Shown piece after piece: positions 33,100-41,596 of a stretch of DNA of 42,661 bases. Made by a program: the position numbers and the translations under genes. The stretch is from the NCBI GenBank assembly GCA_017883135.1, contig JADGOE010000019.1:1-42661 (forward strand), in the 5' to 3' direction. Each line of letters opens with the position of its first letter. Position 1 is the stretch's first letter. The stretch comes from Acidimicrobiales bacterium (GTDB taxonomy: Bacteria > Actinomycetota > Acidimicrobiia > Acidimicrobiales > RAAP-2). The notes below the pieces were generated by a model. It was not told the origin of the DNA and searched no databases. It worked only from the letters and a program-made list of their open reading frames with translations.

Positions 33100-34097
33100 G
33101 ACGACTCCGCTGACGGACTCCCAGAGGCCCGGTCGCCGTGCGGCGAAGCCCACTCACCAAGATCGCGGCCGCCGGCGTCGTCAAGCAGGAACAGCGCCAC
33201 TGCCCGGCCGAGCGCGTCACCATCCTCGCCGATCTGCTCGTGCCGGAGCACGACCTGGCCGTCCGCGCCCGCCAGCATGCCGGTCAGCCGGATCGGGGCC
33301 CGACCGATCCCGAACCGGGCCGGCGCCTCTTCCGCCGGCACCGCGTGGGCTCCGACCGGCAACGTGCATCCTCCACCCAACTCGGACAGGAAGGCCCGTT
33401 CTGCGCCGACCAGACGATGCACGGCCGGATCGTCGATGGCCGCCAGCGCCGCCCGGGCGACGTGGTCGTCGACCCGGCACTCCGCGGCGAGTGCCCCCTG
33501 TCCCACCTGGGGGAGCATCGCGGCCGGGTCCAGCACCTCGAACTCCATCCCTTCGGGTGGGCTCCAGCCCAGCCGGTCGAGTGCAGCCCGCGCCACCACC
33601 ACGGCCGCCACCCCCCCCACGCCCACCGAAGCCAGCCGGGAAGCCAGGTTGCCCCGAAGGTCGGCGAAGGTCAGGTCAGGTCGGAGATCGGCCAGCTGCA
33701 CGCGGCGCCGGGCCGAACCGGTGGCCACGGTGGACCCGGTCGGCAGGGTCCGGACGCTGGCGCCCACCAGCACGTCACGGGCATCGGCCCGCTCGGGCAT
33801 GCAGGCCAGCACCAGGCCTGGGACGCCGAGCGCCTCCGACGCCGGCAGGTCCTTGGCCGAATGGACGGCGACGTCGGCATCCCCTCGGACCACGGCAGCC
33901 TGCACCTCCTTGACGAACACGCCCTGCCCACCGAGCTGCTCGAGCGGCACATCGACCCGACGGTCCCCTTCGGTCTCGACCACCAGGAACGAGGAGGCGG
34001 TGCCGGCCCGCTCGAGCAGCTCGGCCACCCGGTGGGCCTGCCACAACGCCAGGGGCGAGCCACGGGTGGCCAGGCGCAGTGCGGCCCGATCGGTCAT
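33096..34097 (-). CDS. hemC: porphobilinogen deaminase (hydroxymethylbilane synthase)
   Basis: Polymerises four porphobilinogens (333 residues). ALRLATRGSPLALWQAHRV opens the fold, and C244 in SELGGGCTLPVGAHA is the residue that holds the dipyrromethane cofactor. VHSAKDLP and RRRVQLADLRPDL carry the substrate-binding Lys and Arg residues. The ATG at 34097 gives the canonical N-terminus; upstream in-frame sequence lies inside hemA and is not conserved. The ribosome site is weak. It follows hemA by 23 bp. Confidence 0.95.
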   Translation of the reverse strand: MTDRAALRLATRGSPLALWQAHRVAELLERAGTASSFLVVETEGDRRVDVPLEQLGGQGVFVKEVQAAVVRGDADVAVHSAKDLPASEALGVPGLVLACMPERADARDVLVGASVRTLPTGSTVATGSARRRVQLADLRPDLTFADLRGNLASRLASVGVGGVAAVVVARAALDRLGWSPPEGMEFEVLDPAAMLPQVGQGALAAECRVDDHVARAALAAIDDPAVHRLVGAERAFLSELGGGCTLPVGAHAVPAEEAPARFGIGRAPIRLTGMLAGADGQVVLRHEQIGEDGDALGRAVALFLLDDAGGRDLGEWASPHGDRASGSPSAESS

Positions 34098-34120
34098 GGT
34101 GCAGACCGCCCGATCACTGG

Positions 34121-35404
34121 CTACAGGTCGAACAGCGTCTGGAGCGTCTCGACCAGACGCTCGCCCCGTGGCGTTCCGGCAGCATCCTTGAGGGCGACCG
34201 TCGGCTGGTGGAGCAACTTGGCCACCATGGCCCGGGTCACCGAGTCGACCTGTGCCCACTCGGCGTCCGAAAGGTCCGCACGCTTCGATCGTTGCCTGTC
34301 AAGCTCCGTCCGGCGCGCCTCCTCGGCCCGGGCCCTCAAGGCCGAGACGACGGGTGCGACATCCCTCGCACGGGAGACCAGCCGGTACCGCTCGACCTCG
34401 TCGCTGACGATGCCGGCAGCACCGGCCACTTCCTCCTGCCGCCCGGACAGGGCTTCGGCCACCGCCGAGCGCAGCACGTCCATGTCCAGCAGGACGAGGC
34501 CCTCGATGTCGGCGGCCGAGGGCTCCACATTGCGCGGCACGCCCAGATCGACCACCAGCAGCGGGGCGCCCTGGCCCCGCTCGGCCACCGCACGCTCCAG
34601 CATGGGGCGATCGATGATCGGGTGGGTGGTCCCCACCGTGGTGAAGACCACATCGGCGTCGGCCACCAGCTTGCCGAGACCTTCGAGCGACTCGGTGCGT
34701 ACCTCGCCAGCTGTCGAAGCGGGCAGGCCGGTGGCAACCGCGTCGCTCCGATCCGGTGTGCGATTGGCGATCACCAGGCTGGCGGCACCGTGGCCCACCA
34801 ATGCCTGGGCCACACCCTCTCCCATCTCGCCGGCCCCGACCACCACGATCCGCGCTCCGGCCAGGCCCCCATCACGCCGATCTGCGCCGAGCGCAACCGC
34901 ACCATGGGACAGGGAGGTGATCCCGCGGGCGATCGCCGTCTCCGAGCGGACCCGCTTCCCCGTTTCGACGGCATGGCGGAAGAGCGTCCCGAGTATCGGG
35001 CCCGACACCTGCTCGACCTGTGCCTTCTCCCAGGCCCGGCGCACCTGGCCCAGTACCTCCGATTCACCCAACACGGCGGAGTCGAGGCCGGCCGCCACGG
35101 TGAAGAGGTGCTCGGTCACGTCGTCGTCGAAGCGAATGGTCAGATGCTCGGCCAGCGAGTCGACCGGGCTTCCGCTCACCGTCGCCAAGAACTCCTGAAG
35201 CTCGGCGACGCCGTCATGGAACCGCTCGACCACGGCATAGACCTCGGTCCGCAAGCAGGTGGAGAGGATGACGGCCTCGGAGAGGTTGGACTGATCACGC
35301 AGCCGACCCAGGGCCTTGGGCAGAGCGCTTTCGGTGACCGTCACCCGCTCGAGCAGGTCGAGGGGAGCATGGCGCTGTTCGAGGCCGACGACGATCACCG
35401 ACAC
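34121..35404 (-). CDS. hemA: glutamyl-tRNA reductase
   Basis: First enzyme of the C5 heme pathway, reducing glutamyl-tRNA to glutamate-1-semialdehyde with NADPH (427 residues). The catalytic Cys is C50 in ILSTCLRTEVY, VLGESEVLGQVRRA is the family block, the Rossmann motif is VVVGAGEMGEG, and the helical dimerisation domain covers the last 110 residues. GTG start, with GAGG about 11 nt upstream. The neighbouring rex gene matches the Streptomyces rex-hemACD order, in which Rex controls heme genes by NADH/NAD+ ratio. Confidence 0.95.
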   Translation of the reverse strand: MSVIVVGLEQRHAPLDLLERVTVTESALPKALGRLRDQSNLSEAVILSTCLRTEVYAVVERFHDGVAELQEFLATVSGSPVDSLAEHLTIRFDDDVTEHLFTVAAGLDSAVLGESEVLGQVRRAWEKAQVEQVSGPILGTLFRHAVETGKRVRSETAIARGITSLSHGAVALGADRRDGGLAGARIVVVGAGEMGEGVAQALVGHGAASLVIANRTPDRSDAVATGLPASTAGEVRTESLEGLGKLVADADVVFTTVGTTHPIIDRPMLERAVAERGQGAPLLVVDLGVPRNVEPSAADIEGLVLLDMDVLRSAVAEALSGRQEEVAGAAGIVSDEVERYRLVSRARDVAPVVSALRARAEEARRTELDRQRSKRADLSDAEWAQVDSVTRAMVAKLLHQPTVALKDAAGTPRGERLVETLQTLFDL

Positions 35405-35631
35405 CGGTCCACCGCCTCGGCTCCTCGATGCATCACGGTGTAGATCACTCGATCACGGCCTCTGCTGGCTCGGTCTGGGAATGGCTCTGGGCGTACACGT
35501 CCACACTAAAGAGTAGGGCGGAACCAGCAGACGCCCCGAAGGTTACCGTCAGCCCCTCCAGCATGGCAGGGCTCGAGTCGCCAGCTGCAACGCCCCCGGT
35601 CCCGGGAAGGTCAACGGTGCGACGAACCGCC
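35405..35631 (-). promoter_or_regulatory. rex-hemA intergenic region, probable hemA promoter
   Basis: This 227-bp gap has no credible ORF. On the - strand it contains TACTCTTTAGTGT, the most AT-rich part, as a possible -10 region, and a cluster GTGATC-GA-GTGATC-TACACC-GTGATG about 20-45 nt before the hemA start. I could not find a TTGTGAA/TTCACAA Rex operator. Confidence 0.3.
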
Positions 35632-36381
35632 CTACTCCGGCGATCCGGGGCTCAACCCGATCGACCGGATGACCGGCATCAGGTCCTCCCCCGCCTCCTC
35701 GGCCTGCCGCGAGAGGTAGAAGCTCATCACCTGGAGCTCGATACTCAGATCGACGTAGCGCAGGAGCACGCCCTGAGGGACCTCGAGCACCCGCGGGGCA
35801 AAGTTCAAGATGGACCGGAGTCCGGCACCCAGCATCAGGTCGGCCACCCGCTGGGCCGCCGATGCCGGCGTGGTGATCACGCCGATGGCCAGGGGTGCCT
35901 CTTCGGCGATCAGCGGCAGGTCGTCGGGGTGGCGCACCACGACATCGTCGACTCGCTCACCGATGATGGCCGGGTCGCTGTCGAGCAGCGCCGCCACCCT
36001 GAAGTTGCGGGCGGCAAAGCCATGCGAGCGGGCGAGCGCCCTCCCCAGGTTGCCGATTCCCGCGATGACCACCGGCCAGATCCGATCGAGCCCGAGCCGG
36101 CGGTCGATCTGCTCGATGAGGAAGGCGGCGTCATAGCCGGCTCCCCTGGTGCCGAACGAGCCCAAGAGGGAGAGGTCCTTGCGCACCTTGGCCGCATTGA
36201 CCTGGGCCGCCGATGCGAGCAGCTCCGACGAGACGGTGGTGGTGCCCGACCGCAGTAGCTCCTCGAGGATGCGCTGGTAGACCGGCAGGCGGGCGACCGT
36301 TGCCTCTGGGATGCGGCGGCGGCCCGACACGGCCGCATCCGGCTTCTGGTCGGGTGTCGATGGGGTGAGGTCGAATGGCAC
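35632..36381 (-). CDS. rex: redox-sensing transcriptional repressor Rex
   Basis: Repressor that releases DNA when NADH is high (249 residues). The winged helix (about 24-90) includes VARLPVYQRILEEL and NAAKVRKDLSLLGSFGTRG, the DNA-contacting block of the family. The Rossmann NAD(H) domain has GIGNLGRAL at 108-116 and a C-terminal swapped helix. The GTG at 36381 follows TACGAT by exactly 7 nt and has no Shine-Dalgarno. Known targets in Streptomyces include nuo and rex-hemACD, and both loci are in this window. Confidence 0.94.
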   Translation of the reverse strand: MPFDLTPSTPDQKPDAAVSGRRRIPEATVARLPVYQRILEELLRSGTTTVSSELLASAAQVNAAKVRKDLSLLGSFGTRGAGYDAAFLIEQIDRRLGLDRIWPVVIAGIGNLGRALARSHGFAARNFRVAALLDSDPAIIGERVDDVVVRHPDDLPLIAEEAPLAIGVITTPASAAQRVADLMLGAGLRSILNFAPRVLEVPQGVLLRYVDLSIELQVMSFYLSRQAEEAGEDLMPVIRSIGLSPGSPE

Positions 36382-36388
36382 TGGCTGG

Positions 36389-36394
36389 ATCGTA
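36389..36394 (-). promoter_or_regulatory. candidate -10 hexamer TACGAT before rex
   Basis: TACGAT on the - strand ends 7 nt before the rex GTG, with no ribosome site. The spacing is the same as at the 23719 gene and indicates a leaderless start. No Rex operator is seen nearby. Confidence 0.4.
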
Positions 36395-36495
36395 GGACTC
36401 TGCAGCCCCTGTCCGAAAGCGTGCCCTCATCGGCCGGCAGTGCCAGCGCGCGGAGCCTGCTGGTCCCACCGATCGGGTTCGTGGCTCCGCCGGCG

Positions 36496-37503
36496 CTATG
36501 GTCCGGGCTCCTCGGCCCCACCCCACCAGATCTTGACCCGGCCGCCGGTCGCCGTGAGCCCGAGTCGATGGGCGGCCGACGCCTGGTCGAGGACCAAGGC
36601 CACCTGTCCGTTGGCATCGACCATCAGGCCCATCTCGCCCCTGGCGAGCGCCCCGAACGACTCGACGCGCCGGACCGCCACCGCCGGACCGCCACCGCCG
36701 GGCACTCCCCCTTCGAGGGCAGAACGGCCCAGCTCCGAGCCGTCGACCACCGCCACCCAGGCCAGGTCACCGCACAGAAGCCCGCGGTCCTCGAGAACCT
36801 GAGGACGGAGTCGCAGCTGGACGTTGCCGAATCGGTCGATCCATGTGGCCGACGTGAGCACGACCGATCCGGCGGCCCCGGTCTCGTTCTCGCTCAGGTC
36901 GTCAAGGGCAGGGTCGGCACCCGTCGACAGCGAACCCGGGTCGAGGGTGGTTCCGATGGCGACGGGATCGCCGCCCGAGACCAGGTGGGCGGCGGCGGGA
37001 GCGAAGAGGTCCCTGCCGTCGAAACTCGGGCCGAGGCCGGACCGGTCTGCAGGATCGGCGCCGACCGCCGCCTCGCCTCGCCATCGATTCGTCGGGAGGA
37101 GGGCGACCACCATGTCGGTCCCTCCCAGGGCCACGGCCGCGGGGACCAGTAGCCCGTTGTCCGGTCCGACCAGCCAGCGCGGTCGATCCGGGACCGCCCG
37201 TCCGGGCGACGGGGCCGGGGGTCCGCCGTCACCGGCACGGACACGTATGGCAACGGCCCGCCGATCGGTGCCCACGCCGGGGTCGACCACGGCGAGCACC
37301 ACCCCGGCGCCGAGGTGGGGGACGCTCCGGGCCAGCATGGCCGCACCCGAACCCACGTCGAAGGGTGGGATCTCGTGGGACAGGTCGATCACCGACACCG
37401 CGGGCGCCAGGCGGTGCAGCACCGCATGGACCACGCCGACGAACTCGTCCGCGTTGCCGAAGTCGGAGAGGAAGAAGACGGCCGGTGACGGGGGTCCAAC
37501 CAT
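36496..37503 (-). CDS. SAM hydrolase / SAM hydroxide adenosyltransferase family protein (DUF62)
   Basis: A 335-residue protein of the fluorinase/chlorinase-related family that usually hydrolyses S-adenosylmethionine to adenosine and methionine. Family blocks are FLSDFGNADEFVGVV at the N-terminus, VIDLSHEIPPFDV, VVDPGVGTDRRAVA, WLVGPDNGLL, FDGRDLFAPAAAHL, and the C-terminal domain with WIDRFGNVQL. Two Gly/Pro-rich insertions near residues 90-105 and 260-270 lengthen it beyond the usual 260-290. No fluorinase-specific features are apparent, so the hydrolase is the likely activity. It ends 114 bp from rex. Confidence 0.85.
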   Translation of the reverse strand: MVGPPSPAVFFLSDFGNADEFVGVVHAVLHRLAPAVSVIDLSHEIPPFDVGSGAAMLARSVPHLGAGVVLAVVDPGVGTDRRAVAIRVRAGDGGPPAPSPGRAVPDRPRWLVGPDNGLLVPAAVALGGTDMVVALLPTNRWRGEAAVGADPADRSGLGPSFDGRDLFAPAAAHLVSGGDPVAIGTTLDPGSLSTGADPALDDLSENETGAAGSVVLTSATWIDRFGNVQLRLRPQVLEDRGLLCGDLAWVAVVDGSELGRSALEGGVPGGGGPAVAVRRVESFGALARGEMGLMVDANGQVALVLDQASAAHRLGLTATGGRVKIWWGGAEEPGP

Positions 37504-37593
37504 GTCAGCCCACCGTGACTCGCCCTCGAGGGCAGGCAGCCGCCCAACCTGCCCCGTCCCGCCGCGACCCAGGGCGCACGCCGCTCGAACCGA

Positions 37594-38325
37594 TCAGAGC
37601 TTGGCCATCGCTTTGGCCACCATCTGCTCGAACAGCGTGGTCGAACTCGATCCACTGCGCCAGCTGACCGAGGTGCCGTACGCACCCTTCACCCCGAAGA
37701 AGACATCGAGGTATGCATGCTGCCCGTTGTTCGCGATGTCCATCTTCGAGGCAAATCCCGCGTCACCGAGGGTGGGCATGGAAATGGGGCTCACGGTGAG
37801 GCGTGCCGATTGGCCGGCCTGCGTCAGTGTTCTGCCGTTGCACGAGGCGAAGCTGGCCCGGAGCGCACTTGCCGACTTGGCACCCCTGCCCGGTGCGAAC
37901 GATCCCACCGTTTGGAGGGCCGCAGTCGGCTCACTCTTCGGACCGAGGAACACGGCATCGACGCGGTGGTCGGAGCCCTTGGCCAGCACCACATCGGCCA
38001 CGCAGGTCGGTGTGTTCTTCGTGCTGGCCGCGTTCGGGGCCGAATCGAGCGTCCAGCCGGCCGGGAACTCTGCGACGGTCAGCAGCTTCGGCTCCAAGAC
38101 GGCGAGCTCCGCGGGCGAAAGTGTCGTGGTCGGCGCCGGTTTGGTGGTGGCGGTAGTGGTCGGCGAGGATGTCGAGCTTCCGCAGCCGGCGAAGAGCCCA
38201 CAGGCCACGAACAGTGCCACAGCGACGAACGAACCCCGTAGCGGAGCGCCAGATCTCGATCGGACCGACCGCACGGACCCGGCACGCGAACGGTCGGTAG
38301 GTGGTCCGGCCCGACCGGTACTCAT
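37594..38325 (-). CDS. lipoprotein with external LPxGW-type domain
   Basis: Unrecognised 243-residue exported protein. After an Arg-rich n-region, SFVAVALFVACGLFAGC gives a lipobox with C48 as the modified cysteine, then a Ser/Thr/Pro spacer. The mature domain has LLTVAEFPAGW at 81-91, C108, DAVFLGPKSEPTAALQT at 123-139 and C162, the same order as in the two membrane proteins at 25189-29002 (LPxGW, Cys, FxGP, Cys). The likely location is the outer face of the cytoplasmic membrane. The ATG overlaps the proC stop as ATGA, so it is co-translated with proC, although no functional link is evident. Confidence 0.75.
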   Translation of the reverse strand: MSTGRAGPPTDRSRAGSVRSVRSRSGAPLRGSFVAVALFVACGLFAGCGSSTSSPTTTATTKPAPTTTLSPAELAVLEPKLLTVAEFPAGWTLDSAPNAASTKNTPTCVADVVLAKGSDHRVDAVFLGPKSEPTAALQTVGSFAPGRGAKSASALRASFASCNGRTLTQAGQSARLTVSPISMPTLGDAGFASKMDIANNGQHAYLDVFFGVKGAYGTSVSWRSGSSSTTLFEQMVAKAMAKL

Positions 38326-39113
38326 CGGCCCAGCTGCTTTGAACGTTCCGTTGCAGCGGCCACCGCTTCGATGAATGCGGACCGCACCGCCTTGAACTCG
38401 AGCGTGCGCACGGCTGCTGCCGTAGTTCCCCCGGGCGAGGTCACCGCGGCCCGGAGCTCGGCCGGTTCCTGATCGGTCTCACTCATCATGCGGGCGGAAC
38501 CAAGCATGGTGCCCACGACGAGTTGGCGGCTCACGTCACGGGTCAGGCCTGCGGCGACCCCGCCATCGATCATCGCCTCGGCCACCAGAAACATGTAGGC
38601 GGGGCCAGATCCCGAAACCCCGGTCACGGCATCCAAGTGATGCTCGGGCAGCCGTACCACGGTGCCCACCGCTGCGAGTACTCCTTCCGCCCAATCGAGG
38701 TCAGCCGACGTTGCCGAGCTGCCCCCTGACATCCCGGCGACGCCGGCACCGATCAACGACGGTGTGTTGGGCATTGCCCGCACCACCACGCTGCCCGGTT
38801 CGAGGGCAGCTTCGAGCCTGGCGGAGGACAGCCCCGCCACGATGGACAGCACCCGCCTCACCCCCCCTGCGGCGAGCGTACGCAGGACGGATTCGGCCAG
38901 TTCCGGCTTGACCGCCAGCACGGCGTCGTGCGCGGGGATCGGACCGTCCACGACCGTCAATCCTGGGTGGGCAGCGGACAGCACTTCGCGCAGGGTCGGG
39001 TCGGGATCGCACACTGCCAGCTCTTCGACCGGGGCCCAGCCGGCAGCAAGGAGACCGGCCACCAGCGCGGAGCCCATCTTTCCGCCCCCGACCATCAAGA
39101 GCTTGGGTGCCAT
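38322..39113 (-). CDS. proC: pyrroline-5-carboxylate reductase
   Basis: Last step of proline synthesis, using NAD(P)H (263 residues). LLMVGGGKMGSALVAGLL is the N-terminal dinucleotide site; AVKPELAESVL and VVVRAMPNTPSLIGAG follow; and DAVTGVSGSGPAYMFLVAEAM with TSPGGTTAAAVRTLE forms the C-terminal dimer and active-site region. Standard length. TAGCGT ends 6 nt before the ATG. Confidence 0.95.
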   Translation of the reverse strand: MAPKLLMVGGGKMGSALVAGLLAAGWAPVEELAVCDPDPTLREVLSAAHPGLTVVDGPIPAHDAVLAVKPELAESVLRTLAAGGVRRVLSIVAGLSSARLEAALEPGSVVVRAMPNTPSLIGAGVAGMSGGSSATSADLDWAEGVLAAVGTVVRLPEHHLDAVTGVSGSGPAYMFLVAEAMIDGGVAAGLTRDVSRQLVVGTMLGSARMMSETDQEPAELRAAVTSPGGTTAAAVRTLEFKAVRSAFIEAVAAATERSKQLGR

Positions 39114-39119
39114 GCCGGA

Positions 39120-39125
39120 ACGCTA
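39120..39125 (-). promoter_or_regulatory. candidate -10 hexamer TAGCGT before proC
   Basis: TAGCGT on the - strand ends 6 nt before the proC ATG, and no Shine-Dalgarno is present, so a leaderless or nearly leaderless transcript is likely. Confidence 0.35.
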
Positions 39126-39201
39126 CCAGCGAGCAGATTGGCGCCCGGATACCGTCGTCGGCGTCATGCGGTCGACCCGGCCTGCTCGACGGCGGCCGCC
39201 C

Positions 39202-39720
39202 TCAACCCGCTGGCGTCCGGTCAGAAGCGGATCGGCGCCGAAACCGCCCTTCGTAGCCGATGGACATCGCTGTCGGGAAGCACTCGTCGGTGTACGCCAA
39301 CGATGCCCCCACGATCCGATCCAGCTCCTCGTCGTCCACTCGGTCCACCGGCACCCGTCCGACCAGGTAGACGGCGTCCTCGGCTCCCAGGGCAAAGGAC
39401 ATCCCGATCAGGTCGGCGTTCCTCTTCAACAGGTACTCCCAGGTCGCCTCGATGTTCGTTTCGGGGGCGGGCATGAACTGCGTCTCGTGGCGGAGGGTCC
39501 TCTGGCGCAAGGTCAACCAGACCGTCACGAACTCCTTTTCATCACCGGTCAAGCGGAGGTACCAACGAGGGGCACCCGTCACCGGGTCCCCACCCTGCTG
39601 GCGATCGACCGCGACCAGTGCGCCGCCGGCCGCCAACTCGCGGTCGGCCCACGCATCGATGACCGTGCAGACCCCTGCGCGCTCCTCAGGCCCGAGTATT
39701 CCGCCCCACTCGTCGCTCAC
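39202..39720 (-). CDS. YbjN-domain protein downstream of mshA
   Basis: A 172-residue soluble protein of the YbjN / bacterial sensory-transduction-regulator family. RWYLRLTGDEKEFVTVWLTLRQRTLRHETQFMPAP is the beta-strand core, and EEYLLK-like EATWEYLLKRNADLIGMSFAL with AVYLVGRVPVDRVDDEELDRIVG is the C-terminal half. GTG start in a GTGA overlap with mshA. The same pairing occurs in mycobacteria, which suggests a role tied to mycothiol synthesis or its control, but the biochemical function is unknown. Confidence 0.82.
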   Translation of the reverse strand: MSDEWGGILGPEERAGVCTVIDAWADRELAAGGALVAVDRQQGGDPVTGAPRWYLRLTGDEKEFVTVWLTLRQRTLRHETQFMPAPETNIEATWEYLLKRNADLIGMSFALGAEDAVYLVGRVPVDRVDDEELDRIVGASLAYTDECFPTAMSIGYEGRFRRRSASDRTPAG

Positions 39721-40979
39721 GAGCACTCGACGAGCCGGCCCACCGTCAGCTCGTCGTAGATCCCACTGAGCAGGTGGGCCGCCCTGGCCCACGTGTAGCG
39801 GCGGGCACGTAGGACCGACCCGGTGCCCAGGCGCTCGGCCAACAGCGGCTCGGCGAGGATCTGGCGCACCCACGCTGCGAAAGCCTCGGGGGAGGGATCC
39901 TCGACCAGATAGCCGGTCCGGCCGTGGTCGATGAGGCTGCGCAGCCCACCGACGTCCGAGGCCACCACCGGGGTTCCGCAGGCAGCCGCCTCGAGGGCCA
40001 CCAACCCGAAGGACTCGGACCGGCTGGGCACCAGACAGACGTCGGCGGCCCGGTAGTGGGTGGAGAGGAGCTCGTGGGGGCGGGGCGGCACGAAGAAGAC
40101 CCGTTCCTCGAGGCCGAGTTCACCGACCAGCGAGTGGAGGCGGGCGACCTCGGCCTCACCCTGAGGGCCGCTGGGACCGCCGACCACGACCAGATGGGCG
40201 TCGGAATATCCGGGGATGAGCGCGGCAAGGGTCTCCACCGCCACCGCCACGCCCTTCAGCGGCTGGATCCGGCCCACGAAGAGGAGCAGGGGTCCCTTGT
40301 CCGGCAAGCCAAGTGCCCGGCGGGCCTGGCCCCGGTCACCCGGGCCGAAGAAGGCATGGTCGACACCCGGGGCCACGATGCGGATGCGGGACGGATCAGC
40401 GTGGTACAGGTCGGAGATCTGTGCAGCCTCCACCGAGCACGAGGCCAGCACCGTGTCGGAGCAGCGGATGACTGTGGCCTCGGCTTCGGCACGCCGGTGG
40501 GAAGCGTCCGCCTCGACCTCTTCGGGGCTCGCCTCTGCCTTGACGCGGTCGAGGGTGTGGAAGGTCGAGACAAGGGGGAGGTTCATCTGGTGCTTGATCA
40601 GATGACCGGCCACACCGCTCAGCCAGTAGTTGGCGTGGACGGCCTCGAAGGGCAGGTCCTCGTCGGCCCCGAAGGTCTCCGAGGATCCCATGCGTTTGAG
40701 CACGCCGTCGGTGAACTCGTCGATCACGTCGGGGAGCGACTCCTTGGCGATGGGTGTGGGCGGGCCGGCCGACACGTAGTGCACCCGGAACCCGGGCTCG
40801 ATGCTCAGCGAGGTCGGTAGGTCATCGGACCAGGCCCGGGTGAACACATCACAGACCACACCGGCGCGGGCGAGTGCCGAGGAGAGCTCGCGCACGTAGA
40901 CGTTCATGCCGCCGCCGTCCCCCGTGCCGGGTTGGGCCAGGGGCGAGGTGTGCAACGAAAGTACTGCCAGGCGCCTCAT
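39717..40979 (-). CDS. mshA: D-inositol-3-phosphate glycosyltransferase (mycothiol biosynthesis)
   Basis: GT-B glycosyltransferase joining UDP-GlcNAc to inositol-3-phosphate, the first committed mycothiol step (420 residues). GTGDGGGMNVYVRELS at the N-terminus is the acceptor-side signature, VHANYWLSGVAGHL and LFVGRIQPLKGV follow, and SRSESFGLVALEAAACGTPVVASDVGG is the donor-binding EX7E region. It marks the host as an actinomycetote. TAGGAT ends 9 nt before the ATG. Confidence 0.94.
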   Translation of the reverse strand: MRRLAVLSLHTSPLAQPGTGDGGGMNVYVRELSSALARAGVVCDVFTRAWSDDLPTSLSIEPGFRVHYVSAGPPTPIAKESLPDVIDEFTDGVLKRMGSSETFGADEDLPFEAVHANYWLSGVAGHLIKHQMNLPLVSTFHTLDRVKAEASPEEVEADASHRRAEAEATVIRCSDTVLASCSVEAAQISDLYHADPSRIRIVAPGVDHAFFGPGDRGQARRALGLPDKGPLLLFVGRIQPLKGVAVAVETLAALIPGYSDAHLVVVGGPSGPQGEAEVARLHSLVGELGLEERVFFVPPRPHELLSTHYRAADVCLVPSRSESFGLVALEAAACGTPVVASDVGGLRSLIDHGRTGYLVEDPSPEAFAAWVRQILAEPLLAERLGTGSVLRARRYTWARAAHLLSGIYDELTVGRLVECS

Positions 40980-40988
40980 GCGCCGATG

Positions 40989-40994
40989 ATCCTA
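40989..40994 (-). promoter_or_regulatory. candidate -10 hexamer TAGGAT before mshA
   Basis: TAGGAT ends 9 nt before the mshA ATG, giving a predicted transcription start at or within two bases of the start codon. The gap to the XRE gene is only 29 bp, so read-through is also possible. Confidence 0.35.
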
Positions 40995-41008
40995 CCGGGA
41001 GGCCGTGT

Positions 41009-41596
41009 TCAGCCGGCAGCAGATGCAGAACCGCCGCTCACAGAGGCGCTTCCGTTGTCCCCGGACCCCTGATCGCCGGCAATCGGGGAGTGCGCCGTCC
41101 GCCCTGTGTTCCGTCCTCCCGTGTGGCCATGGACACCCTCGGCATCCCCCGATCGATCTGCGTCGGTCGGGCCCGCTGCACCGGGCGTCGATGCCAGGCC
41201 ATGATCGGCCTCATCGTCGTTCTCGTGCCGGAAGGAGAGGTAGATCCGCAACATCGCCTGGCGCTGCTCTTCGGTCAGATGGTGATCGGCGAAGATGTGT
41301 CGGGAGAGGTCGGTGTCCCCATTGGGCTTCTCGAGGATGCCGGCCTGCACGTAGAGCGTCTCCGCCGAGATGCGGAGGGCCTTGGCGATCTGCTGCAGGA
41401 TCTCCGCCGATGGCCGCCTCAGACCGCGTTCGATCTGGCTTAGATACGGATTCGAGATACCGGCCAGTTCCGACAGCCGGCGCAAGGAGAGTCGGGCCGA
41501 GCTCCGCTGTGCACGAATGAACGAACCCAGCTCATTGAACCGCTCGGGGAGCTCCTTCACGAACTGGGCGCCCTCCGGACGTACCGGCTCCTTCAC
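41009..41596 (-). CDS. XRE-family transcriptional regulator
   Basis: A 195-residue protein with an N-terminal helix-turn-helix (about residues 22-80): GSFIRAQRSSARLSLRRLSE, AGISNPYLSQIERGLRRPSAE, ILQQIAKALRISAETLYVQAG. This matches the actinobacterial group that includes M. tuberculosis Rv0474, also near mshA. Residues 85-125 are helical (EEQRQAMLRIYLSFR), and the last 70 are a low-complexity Gly/Ser/Asp/Thr tail. The GTG start overlaps the stop of the RsiG-like gene (GTGA), so the two are translationally coupled. The target genes are unknown. Confidence 0.85.
   Translation of the reverse strand: MKEPVRPEGAQFVKELPERFNELGSFIRAQRSSARLSLRRLSELAGISNPYLSQIERGLRRPSAEILQQIAKALRISAETLYVQAGILEKPNGDTDLSRHIFADHHLTEEQRQAMLRIYLSFRHENDDEADHGLASTPGAAGPTDADRSGDAEGVHGHTGGRNTGRTAHSPIAGDQGSGDNGSASVSGGSASAAG

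Noticed and set aside
33138-35198. 686-codon open frame on + opposite hemC and hemA
   Set aside because: Shadow of conserved heme genes, with Arg/Ser/Pro-rich composition.
35405-36495. Canonical Rex operator near hemA or rex
   Set aside because: No TTGTGAA-N4-TTCACAA or close variant seen on either strand; the GTGATC copies are direct repeats, not the required inverted repeat.
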